A stretch of DNA of 37,166 nt from a virus. Below the pieces are notes generated by a model. The model searched no databases and had not been told where the DNA came from. It saw only the letters and a list, made by a program, of their open reading frames with translations. The stretch is from the IMG/VR virus record IMGVR_UViG_3300033146_002002, positions 1-37,166 of that record, one strand, 5' to 3'. A program made the position numbers and the translations under genes. Positions 14,029 through 21,817 of the stretch are shown piece by piece (the first letter of the stretch is position 1; every line of letters starts with the position of its first letter).

Positions 14029-14072
14029 ACATAACGATTATATTGTAAACACGTCATTATACGAATAACAAT
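14029..14072 (+). repeat. attC-like site 8, partial, right edge of the array
   Basis: Left end AAACATAACG (AAC at 14033-14035) is the exact reverse complement of the site 7 right end (9/9). ATATTGTA and AACAATACAA can pair, but no GTTA right end follows, so the site appears truncated or degenerate. The array ends here. Confidence 0.6.
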
Positions 14073-14134
14073 ACAACTACATGAAAATCTTTAACTTAAT
14101 AGGTTTTAGCCAGTATATAATAAAAGATAAAATT

Positions 14135-14323
14135 ATGTATAGAAATTCGTATAAAGTTAAGGATAAGCTTTGCAAATTCAAATACATTTCAGAACGAGTT
14201 ATAACCCGTACTATTAAAGACGGTGTAGTTGGATATTATTTAATTAAAAATAATAAACGGAAATTTTATTCATTATCAATATTACGGCACAGACTAAAAC
14301 AATGTACATCAAAAAGAAAATAA
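14135..14323 (+). CDS. Small hypothetical protein
   Basis: 62 aa, very basic (Lys/Arg/Tyr), from ATG 14135, chosen because it follows an AAAATT leader like its neighbours. The same frame is open from ATG 14081, which would give 80 aa. No recognised domain; a nucleic-acid-binding role is possible from charge alone. It ends next to the RNA ligase promoter. Confidence 0.5.
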   Translation: MYRNSYKVKDKLCKFKYISERVITRTIKDGVVGYYLIKNNKRKFYSLSILRHRLKQCTSKRK

Positions 14324-14325
14324 TA

Positions 14326-14357
14326 TTTGGTAGTTAAATATTATTGTATTATATTTA
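14326..14357 (+). promoter_or_regulatory. Early-type promoter of the RNA ligase operon
   Basis: TTTGGTAGTT at 14326, 20 nt, TATATTTA at 14350, then CAATGTAATTAAAAA as at 7951. Start codon 46 nt downstream. Confidence 0.75.
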
Positions 14358-14403
14358 CAATGTAATTAAAAAATGATAATCATTTAAAAATTAAAAAATT
14401 TTA

Positions 14404-15552
14404 ATGAAATATTTTATTCCAACATATTCAGAAGCTCGGTCATATTGTGTGAATGAGCAATTTTATTTCACTACTCATTGGGTAGAAGGATATAGAATTG
14501 ATTTGTTTAATTACAATGATTATCGTGTTTGGTATGATGAATTTCTACCAAATAAAAAAGAGATGCGAGGTCTTGCATTTATCTTTAATGATAACATTCA
14601 TCCTGATATTGAATATCCAACTGAATATCTAAATGATAATGTATTTAATCATTCGATTGCATTAGAAAAGTTTTGGAATGTTAATCAGGTATCTGGAACT
14701 CAATTTGAATTATTAAAAGATGAACCGATATTATCAATTTATGAAAAGGTAGATGGTTCCATTATTAATTTTATTAAATTGCCAAATAACAAAATAGTTG
14801 CAAAATCAAAGATGTCATTTGCATCTCTACAAGCTATTGCAGCAACTCGAATTTATAATGAAAATACAAATATCAAAAAATTTGTAAATTCACAACTTGA
14901 AATAAATAATTCAGTTACGTTTGAATATGTTGCTCCAACTAATCAGGTTGTCCTTTATTATAAAGAAGAAAACTTAATATTGCTTAGAGTTCGTGATAAC
15001 AAAACAGGTGAATATATCGACATAGACGCATTTAAAGGACTATCTAAAGCAGTTAATCATACTTCTGAATATAGAACACTCGCTGAACTAAATGTAGCTT
15101 TAAAACAGCTTAAAGGAGTTGAAGGTTATGTTGTTCAGTTACCAACACAAATGGTAAAGTGGAAAACTGATTGGTATTTTGACCATCATAAGCTTTATAC
15201 TAATAATTTGAATTATGAAAACTTATTAATCGAAATGATTTTAGACAATACGATTGATGATGTTTGTTCACAAATTCAATTGGATGATGCAAAGCAGGAA
15301 CAAATAAAAACCATCAGGTTCAAGTTATCACTCAAAATTACTGAAATAGAAAATATCATTATCCCAATTATAAAAACATTCTCTGGCAATTTTAAAGAAT
15401 TTGCAATTGAATATCGGACACATGAATATTTTCCAATGATAATGCAAGTTGTTAGGAATAATTCAGTAATCCGTGATGTTGTAATTAATAGAATTAAAAA
15501 AGATACAAAACAACAAATGAATGCAATTGCATTTTTAAATGATATTAATTAA
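14404..15552 (+). CDS. rnlA: RNA ligase 1 (T4 RnlA/gp63 family)
   Basis: 382 aa, close to T4 RnlA (374 aa). It seals broken RNA ends, typically tRNA cleaved by host anticodon nucleases. The nucleotidyltransferase motif I is EKVDGS, with the AMP-accepting lysine K115. EMRGLAFIF and ALEKFWNVNQ match the RG-IMF and MEKFFNLNE segments upstream of motif I in T4 RnlA. Motif IIIa/IV segments are TFEYVAPTNQVVL and LLRVRDNKTGEYI; motif V is KGVEGYVVQL followed by VKWKTDWYF. The C-terminal 130 residues are the helical domain specific to Rnl1. With the kinase-like, KH and HAD genes at 8183-9569 it suggests an RNA repair set, now separated by the cassette array. Confidence 0.93.
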   Translation: MKYFIPTYSEARSYCVNEQFYFTTHWVEGYRIDLFNYNDYRVWYDEFLPNKKEMRGLAFIFNDNIHPDIEYPTEYLNDNVFNHSIALEKFWNVNQVSGTQFELLKDEPILSIYEKVDGSIINFIKLPNNKIVAKSKMSFASLQAIAATRIYNENTNIKKFVNSQLEINNSVTFEYVAPTNQVVLYYKEENLILLRVRDNKTGEYIDIDAFKGLSKAVNHTSEYRTLAELNVALKQLKGVEGYVVQLPTQMVKWKTDWYFDHHKLYTNNLNYENLLIEMILDNTIDDVCSQIQLDDAKQEQIKTIRFKLSLKITEIENIIIPIIKTFSGNFKEFAIEYRTHEYFPMIMQVVRNNSVIRDVVINRIKKDTKQQMNAIAFLNDIN

Positions 15553-15554
15553 AT

Positions 15555-15845
15555 ATGAATATTACACAAGTAGATGAACTTATTGATAAAATTGATAATA
15601 TTAATTGTACTATTACTCCCAATTTATTATTATGGAATGCATTTAAACGAAATAATAAATTTAATTTAGCATTCCATATCACTGGATTTAATAATGCACA
15701 ACGCAAATATAATGAAATAGAGCTTATTATCGCAGTTAAAAACTGGATTGGATTAAATTTATATGATTTTAATTATTTACACAATATTGAATTCGGTAAT
15801 TATAAAATTATTATAGTTTTAACATTTGAAATTGAAAATGAATAA
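15555..15845 (+). CDS. Hypothetical protein
   Basis: 96 aa, 2 nt after the RNA ligase stop and overlapping the ParB-like gene by 8 nt. No recognised domain; alpha/beta composition with a basic middle (FKRNNKFNL) and a C-terminal hydrophobic strand (YKIIIVLTFEI). In the ligase operon. Confidence 0.6.
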   Translation: MNITQVDELIDKIDNINCTITPNLLLWNAFKRNNKFNLAFHITGFNNAQRKYNEIELIIAVKNWIGLNLYDFNYLHNIEFGNYKIIIVLTFEIENE

Positions 15846-16089
15846 ATGGATAAACATTTCTGATATAGTAATAATTGGGAAGTTACCATTAAATCAAATA
15901 TCTCTTAACTTTGCTATAAAAATAAAAGAAGGATTTAATATTAGACAATTGCCACCTATTACAGTTGAAGCTAATGGAAATGGTCAATATATTTTAAAAG
16001 ATAGTAGGCATAGATATTTAGCTTTTAAGTTAAATGGAATACAACAAATATATGCGAAAGTATATAAATTAAATTACATCCGCATTTAA
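15838..16089 (+). CDS. Small ParB-like nuclease-fold protein
   Basis: 83 aa from ATG 15838; an in-frame TTG at 15826 is less likely. LPPITVEANGNGQYILKDSR followed by HRYLAFKLNG matches the ParB/Srx core: PPI strand, GxYxLxDGxHR loop and the helix after it. It is a single-domain version without the HTH part. Phages encode such domains as nucleases, CTP-binding proteins or regulators; which one cannot be told here. Confidence 0.7.
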   Translation: MNKWINISDIVIIGKLPLNQISLNFAIKIKEGFNIRQLPPITVEANGNGQYILKDSRHRYLAFKLNGIQQIYAKVYKLNYIRI

Positions 16090-16128
16090 CTACTATATCC
16101 GTAGTTATTTGCATAACTAAAATATAAA

Positions 16129-16491
16129 ATGACAGAACCAGATAAAATTAAATTTGAAAATACTCATTTAGATACAATGAGAATTAGAAAGTATCCATTA
16201 GGTAGTCTAGGCAATACAATAGATTGGCTTAATGCGTATGGATTAATACAATATGATATTGTTCAGATTGGTGAAAATGATATTACATTGCATGGCAAGC
16301 TAATTGCAACATACATAATTGATAATATTGAGCAACACCCAGTCTTTGCATTTGAGCCTGAATTTGATTGGTTAAATGATGTACAGGAACATTATTTGAG
16401 AATGTTTAAGACTGAATATGGAATTAACTTTATTGCAGAATATAAAAAAAAATACGAAAACATATCTAAATTATTTACCTGTAAAAAATAA
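16129..16491 (+). CDS. Hypothetical protein
   Basis: 120 aa, acidic, with no recognised domain. It sits in the ligase operon 39 nt after the ParB-like gene; a short hairpin AACTAC/GTAGTT lies in that gap without a convincing T run. Aromatic and acidic residues dominate the second half (EPEFDWLNDVQEHYLRMF). Confidence 0.6.
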   Translation: MTEPDKIKFENTHLDTMRIRKYPLGSLGNTIDWLNAYGLIQYDIVQIGENDITLHGKLIATYIIDNIEQHPVFAFEPEFDWLNDVQEHYLRMFKTEYGINFIAEYKKKYENISKLFTCKK

Positions 16492-16500
16492 TATTAAAAC

Positions 16501-16695
16501 ATGTTAGTACCAAGAATCCCAACACCATCAAGACAATTATTAGATAGTATTACAACTACAACCGAAACATGTGATTGTAAAAATATCAAATACGAAACTG
16601 TTTATTTTACATTTATGTTTATGACATGGTATAAAACTGTTAAAATTTGCAGGGATTGTAATACCGTAACAGTTAGTAGATTAAAAAAATTATAA
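16501..16695 (+). CDS. Small putative zinc-binding protein
   Basis: 64 aa. CDCKNI (about 24-29) and CRDCNTVTVSRL (about 52-63) give two CxC/CxxC knuckles spaced to bind one zinc. MFMTWYKTVKI lies between. No family assigned. Confidence 0.6.
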   Translation: MLVPRIPTPSRQLLDSITTTTETCDCKNIKYETVYFTFMFMTWYKTVKICRDCNTVTVSRLKKL

Positions 16696-16725
16696 TATAT
16701 TAAATTTATTTAAACCAATAATATT

Positions 16726-16896
16726 ATGAACTTTAAATTGATAAAATTATATCCTGGCACAATGTGTAAATTAGGGGATATTGCAGTATATAATAAAAAC
16801 ACAAGTGGTTACTATATACAAAATAATAGTGACAATTTACACCTACCAACATCCCATGTTGAAAATTGGGCAGAATTTTGGGAAAGAATTGATTAA
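16726..16896 (+). CDS. Small conserved phage protein
   Basis: 56 aa (MNFKLIKLYPGTMCKLGDIA...HVENWAEFWERID). The KLYPG...LGDI start and the ENW-x-EFWE end are familiar from small hypothetical proteins of many tailed phages, which by that pattern seem to form a short beta domain. Function unknown. It ends before the promoter at 16918. Confidence 0.65.
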   Translation: MNFKLIKLYPGTMCKLGDIAVYNKNTSGYYIQNNSDNLHLPTSHVENWAEFWERID

Positions 16897-16917
16897 TTAA
16901 AATAAATATCAAATTTA

Positions 16918-16949
16918 TTTGGTAGTTAATTATTTTATTCATATATTTG
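16918..16949 (+). promoter_or_regulatory. Early-type promoter
   Basis: TTTGGTAGTT at 16918, 20 nt, TATATTTGCA at 16942. Drives 16975-17621. Confidence 0.8.
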
Positions 16950-16974
16950 CACTGTAATTAAAAACAACAATGAT

Positions 16975-17244
16975 ATGACTAGAAATTTTAAAACAGATAA
17001 GTCAGTAATTACTGACTATGAATTATCAGAGCAACTACCATCAGGTTATGTTGCAATTTCTGATAGCGATGATTCAGGCTTCATCTATGATGTTAATGTA
17101 GATGAATTTGTTGCAACCTTTAAAATTGGATTATATGAATTTTGGGTTGATTCTTTTCAGGAAACTGAATTAGATGAATACAATTCAACTCAGGAATTGT
17201 TAATTGAAGCAGTTAATAAGTTTAACGATAAATTCTTTTTATAA
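16975..17244 (+). CDS. Hypothetical protein
   Basis: 89 aa, strongly acidic, with DSDDSGFIYDVNVDEF in the middle. No recognised domain. Its last base overlaps the ATG of the next gene (TAATG), so the two are translationally coupled. Confidence 0.6.
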   Translation: MTRNFKTDKSVITDYELSEQLPSGYVAISDSDDSGFIYDVNVDEFVATFKIGLYEFWVDSFQETELDEYNSTQELLIEAVNKFNDKFFL

Positions 17245-17621
17245 TGGTAAAAGTAACAACTAGTTCGCCATACGGTATATTAGGTGGCAGCGGCGGAGCT
17301 GCGATAATTAATATTGAAAAATACCCAGGATTAATAAATACTCCAGGTGAAACAGTTCGCCATAATATTTATTTACATGGTGACTTAGAAACAGACGCAG
17401 GATTTGATATTCCAATATTTTTAGAAGGCGAATATACCGATTCAGGTATCCATGATGTTGAATTTATTTTTCCAGATAAAGTTACAATGTGCAAAATGTA
17501 TCTTTGGAATTTTAAAGAATTTGGAATTAAACGGGTAAATGGGTTAATTGTAGATATTAATGATACAGAATCACTAGAATATGCAATTTCAAGTTATGAA
17601 TCAAAAACGAAAATGTTATAA
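17244..17621 (+). CDS. Hypothetical protein
   Basis: 125 aa. The N-terminus is Gly/Ser-rich (SSPYGILGGSGGAAIINIEK). No recognised domain. It is the second gene of the 16918 promoter unit and is followed by a terminator. Confidence 0.6.
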   Translation: MVKVTTSSPYGILGGSGGAAIINIEKYPGLINTPGETVRHNIYLHGDLETDAGFDIPIFLEGEYTDSGIHDVEFIFPDKVTMCKMYLWNFKEFGIKRVNGLIVDINDTESLEYAISSYESKTKML

Positions 17622-17647
17622 CATCCAGTTATTATTATAAAAATATT

Positions 17648-17678
17648 AAAGACTAACATTAATTTGTTAGTCTTTTTT
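17648..17678 (+). terminator. Rho-independent terminator
   Basis: Stem AAAGACTAACA (17648-17658) / TGTTAGTCTTT (17665-17675) with a 6-nt loop and a T run. Confidence 0.85.
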
Positions 17679-17723
17679 GTTTTATTATTTGTATAATTGT
17701 ATTTTTTTTATTATAGTTCCAAT

Positions 17724-19487
17724 ATGAAATATATTGAGATACACACAATAAGAAAAAGAAAACGAGTATTTTTCTTTTTTGAATTTAATCGGACATTAAT
17801 AGATAAAATTAATCAAATTCCTACTGCATCATTTGACTACAATGATAAGACGTGGAAATCAAACTTAAATAATACAACTGCTGAATATATTTATGTATTT
17901 TGTACTTATTTTAAATTTGATATGCCAGATGAATTTATTAATATATACGATGAATACAAAGCAAGCAATAAATTAAATGAAAGTTTAAGTAAAGCAGAAA
18001 CATCTAATATAGAAATTAAACACGGCTTTGTTGGTACACCATATGAATTTCAAACAGCAGGAGTTGAATTTATAATTAAAAATATTAAACATAGTTTTAT
18101 TGGTGATGAGCAAGGATTAGGAAAGACAATTGAAGCAATATTAAGTATCCATCATTTAGATTTATTTCCTGTTTTATTAATCATGCCTAATTCACTACGA
18201 TATAATTGGGCAGATGAATTTAAAAAATGGTTACCATATATTTCAGATAGTGATATTTCAATTGTTGGTCGAACTGGTGTAATAGAAGATTTCCAAAAAA
18301 AGATTGTAATTGTCAATTATGATAAATTCAGTAGAATGACAATCCATGACCTGTTTTTTAAACAAATTCAGAAAATAAAATTCAAGTTAATGGTACTTGA
18401 TGAAAGTCATTATTGTAAGTCAAGTAAATCTCAAAGAACAAAATCAATAGTATCATTAAGTAAGAAAATCCCACATAAAATTCTGTTAAGTGGAACCGGT
18501 TCAACTGGATTAAATGTTGATTTAGTCCCACAACTTAATATTTTGAATGTGTTAAAGGAATTTGGAGGGTCAGTCGCATTTAAAAACCGTTACTGTGACC
18601 CAAATGAAACTAAATGGGGGATGGAATATAAAGGTAATACAAACAATAAAGAATTACATACTAAACTCCGTCAGATATGCTATTTAAGACGAAATAAGAA
18701 AGATGTACTTAAAGATTTACCAGATAAGATACGTTCAGGTATATATGTTGAATTAACTAATCAAAAGCAGTATGCTAAGGCAGAACTGAATTTTAGAAAA
18801 TATATATTAGATAAGAAAATGAATGATGCTGACTTTTTAGATAGCATTAAAGATATGAGTCCAAAGCAGAAACACATAAATAAAAGACTGCATATGGCAA
18901 CCGAGAAAAAGAAAATTAATCTTGCTGAAACATTATTAAAATTGCAACATCTTAACGAATTAGCATTAAAAGGCAAAAAGAAAGGAATAATTGATTGGGT
19001 TGAAAATTTCTTTGAATCAACAACAAACCAGAAATTAGTATTATTTGCCCAACGAACTCAATTTATTAAAGATTTAGCTAATCATTTTAAATGTGATTAT
19101 ATTATTGGTGATGGTGATATTAAAGATAGGCAACGTATGATTAATGATTTTCAGACTAAACCAGAAAATAATTTAATTATATTGAATGAAGCAATTGGTG
19201 TAGTTGGTCATACACTTACCGCAGCAAGTTATCTTGCATTTTGTGATATTCCTGATAGACCACATACAGTAAATCAAGGCGAAGATAGGATTCATAGAAT
19301 TGGACAAGAAGATGTTGCAAATATTTATTTCTTTATTGGTAAAGACACATTAAATGAGGAACACTATGCTCGGGTAATTGATATGATGAAAATTACAAAT
19401 ACAGTTAATGCTGGAGTTGAAGATGAACAAATAATTAGTCATAATTTTGATGTAAATACAGAAATGATAAAATATTTTTCAAGGTAA
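17724..19487 (+). CDS. SNF2-family helicase/translocase
   Basis: 587 aa from ATG 17724; the frame extends to a TTG at 17697 but ATG is the better start. Superfamily 2 motifs: I GDEQGLGKT (K134), II LDESH (226-229, DESH variant of DEAH), III LLSGTGST, and VI QGEDRIHRIGQ (518-528), whose RxHRIGQ ending is diagnostic of SNF2 enzymes. Between motifs III and IV is a Lys-rich insert (370-430). The first 110 residues could be the HARP-like domain seen in SMARCAL1-type annealing helicases, though I cannot confirm this. T4-like phages use UvsW for branched DNA remodelling; this gene may play a similar part in recombination or replication restart. Confidence 0.88.
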   Translation: MKYIEIHTIRKRKRVFFFFEFNRTLIDKINQIPTASFDYNDKTWKSNLNNTTAEYIYVFCTYFKFDMPDEFINIYDEYKASNKLNESLSKAETSNIEIKHGFVGTPYEFQTAGVEFIIKNIKHSFIGDEQGLGKTIEAILSIHHLDLFPVLLIMPNSLRYNWADEFKKWLPYISDSDISIVGRTGVIEDFQKKIVIVNYDKFSRMTIHDLFFKQIQKIKFKLMVLDESHYCKSSKSQRTKSIVSLSKKIPHKILLSGTGSTGLNVDLVPQLNILNVLKEFGGSVAFKNRYCDPNETKWGMEYKGNTNNKELHTKLRQICYLRRNKKDVLKDLPDKIRSGIYVELTNQKQYAKAELNFRKYILDKKMNDADFLDSIKDMSPKQKHINKRLHMATEKKKINLAETLLKLQHLNELALKGKKKGIIDWVENFFESTTNQKLVLFAQRTQFIKDLANHFKCDYIIGDGDIKDRQRMINDFQTKPENNLIILNEAIGVVGHTLTAASYLAFCDIPDRPHTVNQGEDRIHRIGQEDVANIYFFIGKDTLNEEHYARVIDMMKITNTVNAGVEDEQIISHNFDVNTEMIKYFSR

Positions 19488-19488
19488 A

Positions 19489-19520
19489 TTTGGCATAATG
19501 GAATTAATATTGTATATTTG
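19489..19520 (+). promoter_or_regulatory. Early-type promoter
   Basis: TTTGGCATAA at 19489, 20 nt, TATATTTGCA at 19513. It fixes the start of the next gene at 19561, because the longer frame from 19498 lies inside the promoter. Confidence 0.75.
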
Positions 19521-19560
19521 CACAATAATTAATATTAACAATCACGAAATATACGAAATA

Positions 19561-19824
19561 ATGATAGAAAAATATACAATTTGTGGAAAAGAATATTTGA
19601 TGGAAGTTGGTGCACCCCGTGAAGTAGGTGATAAATACGTTGGTCACGGATTAGCAGGTTATGCAATTTTTACTTGGCAAGAGTCACAAGCAGAATCATA
19701 CCCAAATGCAATAGGCAAAATAGTTCCAATGATTAGCATTGATGAAATTTGTAAAACAGATAAATTTCAATTATGGTTAAAATCAAATGATGGATTAACA
19801 CAGTTACAAAAGTTAGGATTTTAA
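19561..19824 (+). CDS. Hypothetical protein
   Basis: 87 aa from ATG 19561 (MIEKYTICGKEYLMEVGAPR...). No recognised domain; a small alpha/beta protein with many Gly and aromatic residues. It heads an operon of small phage genes reaching to about 21401. Confidence 0.6.
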   Translation: MIEKYTICGKEYLMEVGAPREVGDKYVGHGLAGYAIFTWQESQAESYPNAIGKIVPMISIDEICKTDKFQLWLKSNDGLTQLQKLGF

Positions 19825-19826
19825 AT

Positions 19827-20144
19827 ATGCAATTTGGAATAACAGATAAAAATGGTGACAACATTAGTCTTGGCGATACATTGGTATTTCCATATATTGC
19901 ACCAAATGGTAATATTACAACTGATGTTGATTTTACTGCAACTGTTGAATTTGAACATGGTTGTGTTGGTTATCATGGTCCAACACGATTTGTGCCATTA
20001 ATAGAATGGCAATTTACTAAGGTAGGTGATTATATTCCAAATGAAGGAAATATGACCGTTTATACTGAATCATATCCATTTTGGATATTAACACAATCGA
20101 ATGAAAGTAAAAATTATAAATACAGCTTAATCAACACGTATTAA
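19827..20144 (+). CDS. Small conserved phage protein
   Basis: 105 aa. The sequence D-x-NGDNISLGDTLVFPYIAP, then DFTATVEFEHG and FVPL.EW, is a pattern I recognise from hypothetical proteins of tailed phages; it reads as a small all-beta domain. Function unknown. It begins 2 nt after the preceding stop. Confidence 0.65.
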   Translation: MQFGITDKNGDNISLGDTLVFPYIAPNGNITTDVDFTATVEFEHGCVGYHGPTRFVPLIEWQFTKVGDYIPNEGNMTVYTESYPFWILTQSNESKNYKYSLINTY

Positions 20145-20187
20145 GAACTTTAAATAAGTTAGTTAATAATTATTAAAAACTGATAAA

Positions 20188-20394
20188 ATGGCACGAATTG
20201 ATATAGAAGATTTAACACATTTAACGAATGATGAAATAAGACAATGTTACTTAGCTGAAAATATTGATGAATTACCAAATATACTTAATAAATATAAAAC
20301 AAATAACAAATCTCATGTTCTTTTACTAAACAGAATTATACATTTATTAAATGTCAGTATAGTTGATAAGTTTCTCAATAAAACAATTAATTAA
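20188..20394 (+). CDS. Small hypothetical protein
   Basis: 68 aa, helical, no recognised domain. The following gene starts 1 nt after its stop. Confidence 0.55.
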   Translation: MARIDIEDLTHLTNDEIRQCYLAENIDELPNILNKYKTNNKSHVLLLNRIIHLLNVSIVDKFLNKTIN

Positions 20395-20395
20395 T

Positions 20396-20734
20396 ATGAA
20401 AAATAAGAAAAAAGACATAAAAATATTTGTTACTAGTATTATTGAATTTATCAATGATTTAACATCTGAAAAAATTATAAATATTAATAGATTTGATGGT
20501 GATGATTACTATGAATTTAAAATCAATGGGAAATCAAATACACTCAATTTATTTTTACGTGAAGACCAGCAATTTTTATATAGTGTGTTTTGTAGATTTA
20601 ATACTCCAACATATTTAAGTGGTCAAAATTGTAAATTTAATTTTCATAGTGTAATAACTGATTTAATTGATTTGAATTTAATAATTGAACTTGCAAAAGA
20701 ACATATCAATAATGCTGTTAATGAATTAAAATAA
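20396..20734 (+). CDS. Hypothetical protein
   Basis: 112 aa from ATG 20396 (MKNKKKDIKIFVTSIIEF...). The frame is open back to 20363 but that would overlap the upstream gene. Alternating strands in the middle and a C-terminal amphipathic helix; no family recognised. Confidence 0.6.
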   Translation: MKNKKKDIKIFVTSIIEFINDLTSEKIININRFDGDDYYEFKINGKSNTLNLFLREDQQFLYSVFCRFNTPTYLSGQNCKFNFHSVITDLIDLNLIIELAKEHINNAVNELK

Positions 20735-20739
20735 AATAT

Positions 20740-21204
20740 ATGAAGTCAATATCAATTGAGCAAATACGAAATTATATAGGTTGTAATGTTGAAGTACAAC
20801 ATCTTAATTATAAGTCAAATTATAATGGAAATGAATATGGCATTCTAAATGGTGTATATCCACTTTACAATCGTAATAAAGAAATATTTTGGCAATATAC
20901 AACTGATAATAATTCAACTGGTCAATCACTTGAAAGTTGTAAGTTAGTATTAATACAAATGTCAGATATTGAAAACTATTTCAATTTAGATGCGTTTGAA
21001 ATTCCAGAGTTTAGAGAATTTGTAGGTGGTGATTGGTGTGATATTTATGATAATGCCATAGTTCATATCGCTGAAAATATAAATGATATAAACATTAGTG
21101 CATTACCGTTTAAACTTATTGAGTGGTTATTAATTAATAAATTTGATATTTATGGTCTGATTAAACTAGGATTAGCAATTGATATAAATAACAAAGTAAA
21201 TTAA
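20740..21204 (+). CDS. Hypothetical protein
   Basis: 154 aa. The N-terminal 70 residues (YIGCNVEVQHLNYKS..., YGILNGVYPL) look like a small beta domain, and the C-terminal half is helical and acidic. No recognised family. Last larger gene of the 19561 operon. Confidence 0.6.
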   Translation: MKSISIEQIRNYIGCNVEVQHLNYKSNYNGNEYGILNGVYPLYNRNKEIFWQYTTDNNSTGQSLESCKLVLIQMSDIENYFNLDAFEIPEFREFVGGDWCDIYDNAIVHIAENINDINISALPFKLIEWLLINKFDIYGLIKLGLAIDINNKVN

Positions 21205-21254
21205 TACGTTTACAAAAACTAATTATAGTAAACTAATATGTTTACTTAAATGAT

Positions 21255-21401
21255 ATGAAACGAGAAGATTATATAAAGGCAAATAGAAAAGGTTCACGGG
21301 ATGCTGAATTGGAGATATGTACTGGTTTTATTTCTAAACACAAAATACATATCTCCAAGAAAACATATTCAAGAAAGAATAAGCACAAAAAATTTAATTG
21401 A
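21255..21401 (+). CDS. Small conserved phage protein
   Basis: 48 aa (MKREDYIKANRKGSRDAELE...), very basic, ending in KKTYSRKNKHKKFN. The KANRKxSRxAELE start is familiar from short proteins of T4-like phages, often annotated only as hypothetical. It is too short for most gene callers. Nucleic-acid binding is plausible from charge. Confidence 0.65.
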   Translation: MKREDYIKANRKGSRDAELEICTGFISKHKIHISKKTYSRKNKHKKFN

Positions 21402-21455
21402 GTCATACTTTTCACATTGTGTTTAAATATCAGAACCAGATAACTCAATTAGGTT

Positions 21456-21794
21456 TTAATCCTCTGCTGCATTCTCCAAATCCCATTGTAATTGTTGTAA
21501 TAATCCATCATAATTTTCATATTTTATAATTTATTCTGATGCATATCTTTTTATTACTTTCCTAATTGCAACTCGTTCTTTTTTATCAAATTCAAATACA
21601 ATATGGCTAAGTAATCTATCCAAATACATTGCAAATAATTCTCCTGAATTATATTTATCAAAGACCCATCACGGATACCAGCGATTAATGTATCAATTTC
21701 ATTTCTTACTTTTGCATCACTTTCAGTTATTAACTGTTTGTGTTACTTTCATTCGTACTAATTTTCTTAATTTGTTTTCTTGTAATTTAGTCAT
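21456..21794 (-). pseudogene. Broken late gene, two frameshifts and one stop
   Basis: From ATG 21794 the minus strand reads MTKLQENKLRKLVRMKV. A one-base shift in GTAACAC gives HKQLITESDAKVRNEIDTLI and then IAGIRDGS. A second shift in a T run gives FDKYNSGELFAMYLDRLLSH and ERVAIRKVIKRYASE. An in-frame TAA then precedes IIKYENYDGLLQQLQWDLEN and a final TAA at 21456. The KLRKLVR start and LITES cleavage-like motif match other virion proteins here. It has a late-type promoter at 21806-21814. Originally about 110 aa. Confidence 0.65.
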
Positions 21795-21805
21795 AATGTT
21801 TTTAA

Positions 21806-21814
21806 TATAAATAG
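21806..21814 (-). promoter_or_regulatory. Late-type promoter of the broken gene
   Basis: AAAAACTATTTATATTAAAA on the minus strand; ATG 11 nt downstream of the core. It overlaps the 3' edge of the glycosyltransferase gene. Confidence 0.6.
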
Positions 21815-21817
21815 TTT

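Noticed and set aside
9919-14072. CRISPR array
   Set aside because: The repeats are 63-84 nt, vary in sequence, and are separated by coding genes of different lengths rather than uniform spacers.
9919-14072. Plain transcription terminators as the explanation of the repeats
   Set aside because: They lack the T run of the real terminators in this window, have conserved TAACG/GTTA ends, and their outer bases match across genes. A secondary terminator role is not excluded.
9570-14400. An integron integrase or other recombinase gene in or next to the array
   Set aside because: No ORF here is long enough or shows tyrosine or serine recombinase motifs. An integrase could be outside the window.
16088-16107. 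Hairpin AACTAC/GTAGTT after the small ParB-like gene as a terminator
   Set aside because: The stem is only 6 bp and followed by ATTTGC rather than a T run.
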